A stretch of 20,417 bases of DNA from the NCBI GenBank assembly GCA_900548195.1, contig URJQ01000046.1, positions 1 through 20,417 of the forward strand, read 5' to 3'. The notes beneath the pieces were generated by a model. That model was not told where the DNA came from and searched no databases. It was given only the letters and a program-made list of their open reading frames with translations. Made by a program: the position numbers and the translations under genes. Within the stretch, counting starts at the first letter, position 1; the number at the start of each line of letters is the position of its first letter. This document shows, piece by piece, positions 6,250 to 11,452 of this stretch. This stretch comes from an uncultured Prevotella sp. Lineage in GTDB: Bacteria; Bacteroidota; Bacteroidia; Bacteroidales; Bacteroidaceae.

Positions 6250-8769
6250 TCACGGAAAGAGATAAGAGTGGCGCAATGGCTTGAAATCCATCATCCATTG
6301 GTCTATCACTATGTGGTCATCCAGGGCACGAATGGAAACTGTATGCTCACCTTTGGCTATGCTGACAGGCATCTTTCTCACAGCCTGTCCACGGAGCACA
6401 TTCTGCTTCCAGCGTTCAGAGCGGAACGGTTCCTTGAGCGAAAAGACCGTCTCTTTCTCTCCATCAATGCTTACGGCAAAGCGGATGTCTCCGCCATCAT
6501 TAGGTTGTGCTGGAATGAGAGCTATGCTAAAGAGAGCTTCTCCTTCTCTGTCTGTGGTGAAACGGTAGGACAACGTCTTGCCTTTCGGAATGGAAACAGC
6601 CTTCATACTGTGTCCTAACATCGCAATCTGCCTTGCGCCTTCTGGCATATCGCAGGCTACATCGTCCGAAGAAATGACATCATCGGCATCAAATGGAATG
6701 GCACACTGTGCTTTAGTCTGCGACGGAAGCGGTGCATTCCATGCAATATCCTCAGTATTTTCCGGCTTGACAGGCAATGGCGGCATACCAAAAGCAGGGA
6801 GATTTCGTGGATTACAGTCCATGAGATACTTCCATTTTCCTGCCTTATCAGCATTATATCCATCATTTGTGAGGCTTATAATGCTGTTTGCCGCTTTCTC
6901 TGCCAATGCAGAATATAGGCGAATGCTGTCCTGCATCTCTGGAGTCTGGGAGAGGATGGAGTCTGCAGCCAGTTCACGTGCCTTCTGTGCATATAGCATC
7001 TTCTTTGCCATCAGTCCTGCAGCCAGTACTGGATACTTTATCATTGCGAAATAAGCGTTGCAATTCTGCTGGAGCAAACGCTGTGGCACGAGTTTCTCCG
7101 CATCTATTACGGCGTCACCTATACGCTCATACTCTGCGAGATAGCGCATCATCTCATCGCCAAACTCATGGGTAAACTCGGTGTCTTGGATAGGTGATTG
7201 CCCACGAGGGTAACGCTTTCTGTCCAGTTCCACCTGACTCCAACCCATAAATTCTGGTCGTCTCTGCCCTACAAGGCGATAGAAAGTCTGCATGACAGGG
7301 AAGAGTTTCTGAGCCGCCTCCGGTCCAAACTGCGCTGCAAGCCATGCCTTATAGTGGCTATCCACACGGTTTTCCTTGACGCAGTTGATGTCCCAAGCAA
7401 GGTCAAGAAACAGTTCGAGATCATAACTTGCCACCTTCGGGTCATGCACATTGGCTATCCAAATCTTCCTGACGTTATGGTCGTAAGCCTGTCGCATCTC
7501 GTTGTAGATGAGTCCCGGCTGTGTGGTGGTGAGCCAAAGGTGGTCATGCGGACGTCCCCAATAGCTGAGATGATAATACACTCCTGCCCCACCCTTGCGC
7601 TTCTGTTCCTCTGAATTGCTCAGACGAGTGATGTATCCATAATTGTCATCACACCACATCAGGGTGACATAATCAGGCACTTTGAGTCCTTTCTCATAGA
7701 TATCAAGCACCTCTTTATAAGGAACGAATACCTGAGCAAGGCGCTCCGGACTGCCGATATGCTGACGAAGCAGCTCCTGCTGGTCGTCTATCACCTGCTG
7801 AAGCGCGTCAAATTTCTCCTTTTCGGTCTTCACTCCCTCCATGTTTCCATCATGTATGCCTCGCATTCCGATGGTAAACATATTGTCACGCGAATGCTTC
7901 ACCTCTTCCAGACGTTCTATCCAGTAGTCCTGCACCGCTTTTTTATTAGTGATATAATTAAATCTTCCACGCACTTTCTCATCCCATTCTCCTACATTAT
8001 TGCGGAGCATAGGCTCACAGTGGGACGTTCCGATGACTATACCGCAACTATCTGCCACCGCCTTTGCATTCGGCACGAGGAAGAAAGGCGTAGTGCCTGG
8101 GTGCATAGCAGACCATATCGCATTGGCTCTCAAGCGGAGAAGCAATTCGAATATGCGGCGGTAAGTCTTCGGTCCTATCTGCCCTTTAGGTCCTGGTTCG
8201 TAGGTCTTACTGCTCCATTGGCGCAAGCTCCAGTCTTCATCATTGATGAAAATGCCACGATATTCCACGCTCGCGCTCTGCACAGTCTTGAAACTATCGT
8301 CCAATTCGAGTCGCTGTCTCTTCTCCGGCACCACGTCATTCCACCATATCCAGGGTGATACTCCAGCTATGCGTGATAATTCGAGCAGTCCGTAAGCCAC
8401 TCCTCTACCGTTGGTTCCAGCCACAATGATCTTGTCATCTGCCACACCTATGGCAAATCCGTCACGATTAAGAGTAAGCGACTGTATGCCAATACCTTTG
8501 CGAAGAAGGCATTTCTTTACGTCGTTGGAGGATTGATTGAGCTGGTAAAGCAGTATCTGAGCCTGCTTTTCGGATGCTTTCATAGCCTTATAGCCAGTCA
8601 CTTTCTGCATATCATCGGCAAACATGGCGAATGCGGTCTGCACCACCACGTCCATATTCTTCTGCTTGCAGACGGTGACAGGACTTTTTCCGTCAAACCA
8701 TACCACAGCTTTCGCCTCGCTAAAGCAGAGTAAAGAACAAAGAATTAGTAATGGAAAGAGTTTTTTCAT
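6250..8769 (-). CDS. Glycoside hydrolase family 115 protein (xylan/arabinogalactan alpha-glucuronidase type), exported
   Basis: 839 residues with a Sec signal peptide (MKKLFPLLILCSLLCFSEAKA), so periplasmic or cell-surface. GH115 enzymes remove (4-O-methyl-)glucuronic acid from the main chain or branches of glucuronoxylan or related glycans. Features of the family: an N-terminal alpha/beta domain of about 160 residues, then the catalytic barrel with EYRGIFINDEDW (169-180), GTSHCEPMLRN (247-257), IGMRGIHDGNMEG (300-312), a LMWCDDNYGYITRL segment and GRPHDHLWL, a helical region rich in Tyr/Ala, and a C-terminal beta domain ending in HTVSIRALDDHIVIDQWMMD that fits the GH115 C-terminal domain. 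The length agrees with Bacteroides GH115 proteins of about 850 residues. It stands alone, next to neither a SusC/D pair nor other glycosidases. I found no clear promoter in 8770-8907, which is AC-rich low-complexity sequence. Precise substrate is not readable. Confidence 0.92.
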   Translation of the reverse strand: MKKLFPLLILCSLLCFSEAKAVVWFDGKSPVTVCKQKNMDVVVQTAFAMFADDMQKVTGYKAMKASEKQAQILLYQLNQSSNDVKKCLLRKGIGIQSLTLNRDGFAIGVADDKIIVAGTNGRGVAYGLLELSRIAGVSPWIWWNDVVPEKRQRLELDDSFKTVQSASVEYRGIFINDEDWSLRQWSSKTYEPGPKGQIGPKTYRRIFELLLRLRANAIWSAMHPGTTPFFLVPNAKAVADSCGIVIGTSHCEPMLRNNVGEWDEKVRGRFNYITNKKAVQDYWIERLEEVKHSRDNMFTIGMRGIHDGNMEGVKTEKEKFDALQQVIDDQQELLRQHIGSPERLAQVFVPYKEVLDIYEKGLKVPDYVTLMWCDDNYGYITRLSNSEEQKRKGGAGVYYHLSYWGRPHDHLWLTTTQPGLIYNEMRQAYDHNVRKIWIANVHDPKVASYDLELFLDLAWDINCVKENRVDSHYKAWLAAQFGPEAAQKLFPVMQTFYRLVGQRRPEFMGWSQVELDRKRYPRGQSPIQDTEFTHEFGDEMMRYLAEYERIGDAVIDAEKLVPQRLLQQNCNAYFAMIKYPVLAAGLMAKKMLYAQKARELAADSILSQTPEMQDSIRLYSALAEKAANSIISLTNDGYNADKAGKWKYLMDCNPRNLPAFGMPPLPVKPENTEDIAWNAPLPSQTKAQCAIPFDADDVISSDDVACDMPEGARQIAMLGHSMKAVSIPKGKTLSYRFTTDREGEALFSIALIPAQPNDGGDIRFAVSIDGEKETVFSLKEPFRSERWKQNVLRGQAVRKMPVSIAKGEHTVSIRALDDHIVIDQWMMDFKPLRHSYLFP

Positions 8770-8906
8770 CTTGGGAATTTGAGTAGTAGTTAGTGGTCAT
8801 ACAGTTAGTTATCGTATGGCTTGGTGTTTGGTTAGAATGCAAGTCGCTTTTTATGTTTACCTCATCTGTAAACCAACAACCTACAACCAACAACCAATAA
8901 CCAATA

Positions 8907-8952
8907 ATAAAAAAAGAGTCACCATTAAGTGTTTTTCCTAACAGCGACTCTT
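8907..8952 (-). terminator. Intrinsic terminator of tRNA-Arg
   Basis: On the minus strand AAGAGTCGCT (8952-8943) pairs with GGTGACTCTT (8923-8914) over ten positions including two G-U, with a 19-nt loop, followed by a run of seven T (8915-8909). It begins 5 nt after the encoded CCA end of the tRNA. Confidence 0.85.
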
Positions 8953-8957
8953 CATGC

Positions 8958-9032
8958 TGGTGGTCCGCTCGAGAATCGAACTCGAATCTAATCTTTAGGA
9001 GAGACTTATTCTATCCATTGAACTAGCAGACC
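8958..9032 (-). tRNA. tRNA-Arg (anticodon CCT), CCA end encoded
   Basis: On the minus strand the acceptor arms GGTCTGC and GCGGACC pair (one G-U), the D stem is GTTC/GAAT, the anticodon stem AGTCT/AGATT encloses loop CTCCTAA giving anticodon CCT (reads AGG, Arg), a 4-nt variable loop follows, and the T arm TCGAG-TTCGATT-CTCGA is perfect. Discriminator A and CCA are encoded (8961-8958). It has its own promoter about 50 bp upstream and its own terminator. Confidence 0.96.
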
Positions 9033-9083
9033 CCGTTCGCTATCAGCCAGACAGGATGGTTCCTTCCCAACTAATGCGGATGC

Positions 9084-9115
9084 AAAGATAGCATTTTTTT
9101 TCTTTTCTTGCAAAT
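9084..9115 (-). promoter_or_regulatory. Promoter of tRNA-Arg
   Basis: On the minus strand TTTG (9115-9112), 20 bp, TATCTTTG (9091-9084). This fits the Bacteroidetes promoter consensus and predicts a start near 9077, with a short 5' leader to be removed by RNase P at 9032. Confidence 0.75.
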
Positions 9116-9130
9116 ATATAGCATAAAAAA

Positions 9131-9161
9131 ATATCCGTCCACTACTCACGTAGCAGACGGA
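9131..9161 (-). terminator. Hairpin with U-rich tail on the minus strand
   Basis: TCCGTC (9134-9139) pairs with GACGGA (9156-9161) and, inside a CA/CA internal loop, CTAC (9142-9145) with GTAG (9150-9153). On the minus strand the stem is followed by TATTTTTTATGC, as in an intrinsic terminator. No gene ends here on that strand, so it implies either an unannotated RNA transcribed leftwards from the gene-poor interval or a relic. Confidence 0.55.
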
Positions 9162-9305
9162 CACCAAAGCTAATACTAACCTTTCTTAATGTCGAAATCT
9201 TTATTATGTATTATCTTTTAGGGGAAATAACATTTTTTTTAATTGAAAGCAACCTTTTTTACCTGTGCTAATAACTTATAATATCGATTGAAACATCATG
9301 TTGAT

Positions 9306-9331
9306 TGACGGATTTCTAATCCGGTCATTTT
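9306..9331 (+). terminator. Terminator-like hairpin preceded by TTGATTGACGGA
   Basis: TGACGGATT (9306-9314), loop TCT, then AATCC and GTCA (9318-9327) with a bulged G at 9323: nine base pairs followed by TTTTATTTAT. On the plus strand it looks like an intrinsic terminator, but no recognised gene precedes it. Confidence 0.45.
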
Positions 9332-9343
9332 ATTTATCATCTG

Positions 9344-9514
9344 ATGCGATGGCTATTCGCCAATCGCACTATTTCATGTTTTGGGCAAAATTCTGCGCAT
9401 GGAAGAATTGCCATATCTTCTGCTTCCACCTATTATATAGATAACCCAGCTTTGGGCATCATAAACGGGCAATGCAGAGTTACGGACTATATACTCATTC
9501 TTTCTGACTGCTGA
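9344..9514 (+). CDS. Possible 56-residue ORF, unrecognised
   Basis: The frame begins MRWLFANRTISCFGQNSAHG and ends RVTDYILILSDC. It contains NPALGIINGQ and has a mixed, protein-like composition, but I recognise no family and see no promoter. It lies between two terminator-like hairpins that share TGATTGACGGA. It may be a relic of a longer gene, a small expressed protein, or chance. Confidence 0.15.
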   Translation: MRWLFANRTISCFGQNSAHGRIAISSASTYYIDNPALGIINGQCRVTDYILILSDC

Positions 9515-9668
9515 AGCGAGTGTCTCAGCTATAAAAAATAGAGGTATATGCCTATAATGCTTTTATCATTTTACAAATACTTTTTGGAATGGTATGTAGA
9601 ATGAGTGGTGAAATCATGTGTTCACCTGTTGTTAGTCTTGTAGGTTTTCTGAAAGCCTTTTGCTGATT

Positions 9669-9686
9669 GACGGAAAGCATTCCGTC
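9669..9686 (+). terminator. Terminator-like hairpin preceded by TGATTGACGGA
   Basis: GACGGAA (9669-9675), loop AGCA, TTCCGTC (9680-9686): a perfect 7-bp stem followed by TTTAGTCTATTATTTTT. The 11-bp lead-in (TGATTGACGGA) is shared with the hairpin at 9306. Confidence 0.45.
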
Positions 9687-9733
9687 TTTAGTCTATTATT
9701 TTTCTGGCGTCAGATGTCTTTTTTTCATATAAA

Positions 9734-9764
9734 CCCGGTGGTTCTTATGGCTGAACCAACCGGG
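9734..9764. terminator. GC-rich hairpin, possible bidirectional terminator
   Basis: CCCGGTGGTTC (9734-9744) pairs with GAACCAACCGGG (9753-9764) with one bulged base and an 8-nt loop. On the plus strand it is followed by CTTTATAG, on the minus strand by TTTATATG; both U runs are short. The TTTTTTT just before it (9718-9725) and the microsatellite just after it are unexplained. Confidence 0.5.
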
Positions 9765-9772
9765 CTTTATAG

Positions 9773-9792
9773 AGTTAGTTAGTTAGTTAGTT
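9773..9792. repeat. (AGTT)5 tetranucleotide repeat
   Basis: Five perfect AGTT units directly after the GC-rich hairpin. It is a potential slippage site, but it lies in no recognised gene and about 20 bp from a minus-strand -7-like element (9818-9811). Confidence 0.9.
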
Positions 9793-10187
9793 TGTAAATC
9801 ATTTCGATTGCAAAAGTAGGCAAAAACATCGATGAAATGGGGTAAAATCGAAGCAAATAGGGTGAAAATTGCGTCAAAAACAAGAACAAGTGTACTTTTG
9901 ACGTATTTTCTCTCCCTTGTAAACGCATTTTTGCCCTGTCACGCCTGATGGATGATGATTTTGCTATGCGCCTTTATATCTGAGATTATATCTACCATAC
10001 TATTTAATACTCCTAAATATAAAAATAATCAAGAACACCTACTTAGTTTCAATTTCTTGTCCAATATTCATACGTCTGCTTGTCAAACAACTCTTTTCTT
10101 CGGGCAAAGGCTTAGGAAGCAAGTTCCTTATACGCAATTATCTTGTCAGAAAATGTTAAAAAGAGGGGGACACAATGCCTTTTTCTT

Positions 10188-10227
10188 TATAATGTTTCTT
10201 ATTTGTGAAACATTATACTTAACTTTG
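10188..10227 (+). promoter_or_regulatory. Toxin-antitoxin promoter with perfect inverted-repeat operator
   Basis: TATAATGTTTC (10188-10198) and GAAACATTATA (10207-10217) form an 11-bp perfect inverted repeat with 8-nt spacer. Directly after it lies TAACTTTG (10220-10227), a consensus -7 element 18 bp before the toxin ATG. TTTG at 10202-10205 inside the spacer is 14 bp away, short for a -33 element; TTTC at 10195-10198 would give 21. The dyad covers the promoter core, as expected for autorepression by an XRE-type antitoxin. This also argues that translation starts at 10246, not further upstream. Confidence 0.65.
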
Positions 10228-10245
10228 TATGCAAAACAGAAATGT

Positions 10246-10584
10246 ATGGCACAAAATATATTCCGACTTGTCTTGACAGACGAGGCACAAAACTTCATTG
10301 AGAGTTTACCCGAAGCGGTATCCTACAAAATATACTACAACATCAAGCGTGTTGCAGGTGGTGAACGCAACAAGGAACTTTTTAAGAAATTGGAGGATTC
10401 GGAAATATGGGAGTTTCGTACATTATACAATAAAACAGCTTATCGCTTATTCGCCTTTTGGGATAAAGACAAAGAGACATTGGTAATTGCCACTCACGGC
10501 ATCATTAAGAAAACCCAGAAGACACCAAGTAAAGAAATTGAGAAAGCTGAAGCAATCAGAAAAGAATATTTCAAAAACAAGTAA
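10246..10584 (+). CDS. higB: Type II toxin, RelE/ParE superfamily, HigB (phage Gp49-like) family
   Basis: 112 residues from ATG 10246. The frame is open back to ATG 9952, but the promoter and operator lie just before 10246 and the upstream residues do not resemble the family. HigB-type toxins are RelE-fold mRNA interferases, usually ribosome-dependent. The typical features are FIESLPEAVSYKIYYNI near the start, LEDSEIWEFRTLYNKTAYRLFAF in the core, and the strongly conserved end THGIIKKTQKTPSKEIEKA. It precedes the antitoxin gene (toxin first, the higBA order) with only 2 bp between stop and ATG, so the two are co-transcribed. Lys-rich composition and position next to gene-poor sequence suggest acquisition by transfer. 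Confidence 0.87.
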   Translation: MAQNIFRLVLTDEAQNFIESLPEAVSYKIYYNIKRVAGGERNKELFKKLEDSEIWEFRTLYNKTAYRLFAFWDKDKETLVIATHGIIKKTQKTPSKEIEKAEAIRKEYFKNK

Positions 10585-10586
10585 TT

Positions 10587-10916
10587 ATGGCACAAATGAA
10601 TCTTACCCCATTGGACAATGTGCTTGACAAGCATTTCGGCAAAGTTGGCACTCCAAAACGTGATGCTTTTGAAAGTGATGTGGATGAAGCTTTGCATGCT
10701 TACAGACTGGGCGAAGCTATCAGGAAAGCCCGTATAGAACAGAACTTGACGCAAGAACAACTTGGTGAGCGTATCGGAGTGAAAAGAGCGCAGATTTCCC
10801 GATTGGAAAGAGGTTATAGCATAACTATTCCAACAATGAGAAAAGTGTTCAAGGCATTGGGCGTAGTTACCGCAACTATTGACTTGGGAATAGCAGGCAA
10901 GGTTGCTCTGTGGTAA
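10587..10916 (+). CDS. higA: XRE-family antitoxin of the HigA type
   Basis: 109 residues. The N-terminal 40 residues (LDKHFGKVGTPKRDAFESDV) are likely the toxin-binding part; residues 41-95 form an HTH_3/XRE domain (LGEAIRKARIEQNLTQEQLG, RIGVKRAQISRLERG, IPTMRKVFKALGV). It should neutralise the HigB-type toxin and, with it, repress the promoter through the dyad at 10188-10217. It starts 2 bp after the toxin stop. The assignment rests on the XRE domain and the gene order. No clear terminator follows within 20 bp; the next possible ORF starts 23 bp later. Confidence 0.88.
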   Translation: MAQMNLTPLDNVLDKHFGKVGTPKRDAFESDVDEALHAYRLGEAIRKARIEQNLTQEQLGERIGVKRAQISRLERGYSITIPTMRKVFKALGVVTATIDLGIAGKVALW

Positions 10917-10939
10917 ATCCCTATTATTTATGGTGTAAA

Positions 10940-11194
10940 ATGATAGAAAAGACAACAGACCTCATTATATCATAGTTGCTTGATGCTGCGAATATTGAGC
11001 ATTACGCAGAATCATGCCCTATTGACGAAATCAATAACTACGCGACCCATCCTTCTTACTATTTTCCAGCCAAGTATATCCGCTGAAATGACGAAAGGGA
11101 AAAACAGAACAAAAGGGAGGTTGGGATGCTATTACGAAGCGATGACGGAGCTATCACGATGAAAAAGGATAGATATTACATTGTAAAAGCATAG
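10940..11194 (+). pseudogene. Probable decayed small gene downstream of the toxin-antitoxin pair
   Basis: From ATG 10940 a single frame of 84 codons runs to TAG 11192-11194, broken only by TAG (10973-10975) and TGA (11084-11086). Between the stops the residues are protein-like and low in rare amino acids (for example AANIEHYAESCPIDEINNYA and THPSYYFPAKYIR; after the TGA, VGMLLRSDDGAITMKKDRYY). Reading across both stops needs no frameshift, so nonsense mutations alone would explain it. I do not recognise the family. It starts 23 bp after higA, so it could have been a third gene of that operon. A 60-codon frame in another register (10980-11162) is less protein-like. Confidence 0.35.
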
Positions 11195-11248
11195 TTATTA
11201 GGCGGCAATGTCTATGCTTTTACCGCCTAATAACTATGCTTTTACAAT
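11180..11248. repeat. Perfect 26-bp inverted repeat with 17-nt loop
   Basis: Arms 11180-11205 and 11223-11248 are exact reverse complements. The 12-mer CTATGCTTTTAC occurs both at 11212-11223 (loop) and 11234-11245 (right arm), so the left arm (11183-11194) can pair with either copy. The left arm overlaps the last codons and the stop of the decayed ORF. No U run follows, so it is not a typical terminator; it could be a small palindromic element or a processing signal. Confidence 0.9.
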
Positions 11249-11356
11249 ATATTGATTTTCAAGTCGTTGCAAAGCAGGCTTTTCGCCATTTCCAAAAAAC
11301 AGGAAAATTGGACAATTCTATGCAACGAATACTACCAGAAAATGGATGGCATACAT

Positions 11357-11447
11357 ATTAAGTAGGTAATCAAAATTATTTTTTAATGAATAGATAATAA
11401 TAATTGTTTTTCATTATTATAAAAATAATTCTGATCACCTACTTTAC
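11357..11447 (-). terminator. Long AT-rich hairpin after the AraC-type regulator gene
   Basis: AAGTAGGTAATCAAAATTATTTTT (11360-11383; shown as positions with key ends AAGTAGGT and ATTTTT) matches the reverse complement of 11421-11444 at 22 of 24 positions. The two differences are G-U pairs when read on the minus strand, so the RNA stem is fully paired in the direction of the upstream regulator gene, whose stop lies 9 bp away. A second, inner AT stem (around 11394-11420) extends it. It probably ends or protects that transcript. TTA borders both ends (11358-11360 and 11444-11446), so a small inverted-repeat insertion is also possible. Confidence 0.6.
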
Positions 11448-11452
11448 AGGAA

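Larger units (their letters stand above)
9116..10187. other. Gene-poor interval with several hairpins and a microsatellite
   Basis: No frame of 60 codons or more lies fully in 9034-9951 on either strand. The interval is AT-rich and holds four hairpins (9134-9161, 9306-9331, 9669-9686, 9734-9764), a 56-codon ORF (9344-9514), (AGTT)5, a minus-strand -7-like TACTTTTG at 9818-9811 and a plus-strand TACTTTTG at 9893-9900 with TTGC 20 bp before it. From 9952 a reading frame runs into the toxin gene, but its first 98 codons do not look like a protein. I see no match to tmRNA, RNase P RNA or SRP RNA, though I could not run covariance models. Confidence 0.6.

Noticed and set aside
7759..8358. 199-codon plus-strand frame opposite GH115
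   Set aside because: It is antisense to a well-supported gene and has His/Ser-rich shadow composition.
8958..9032. tRNA-Arg as integration site of the neighbouring toxin-antitoxin region
   Set aside because: The toxin-antitoxin pair lies on the 5' side of the tRNA, no integrase is present, and I saw no second copy of the tRNA 3' end.
9952..10245. 98-codon N-terminal extension of the toxin
   Set aside because: The consensus -7 element and the operator-like dyad lie at 10188-10227, just before the family-typical start at 10246, and the extra residues do not resemble the toxin family.
10980..11162. 60-codon frame after higA
   Set aside because: The register used for the decayed ORF gives a more protein-like sequence over the same bases and starts closer to higA.
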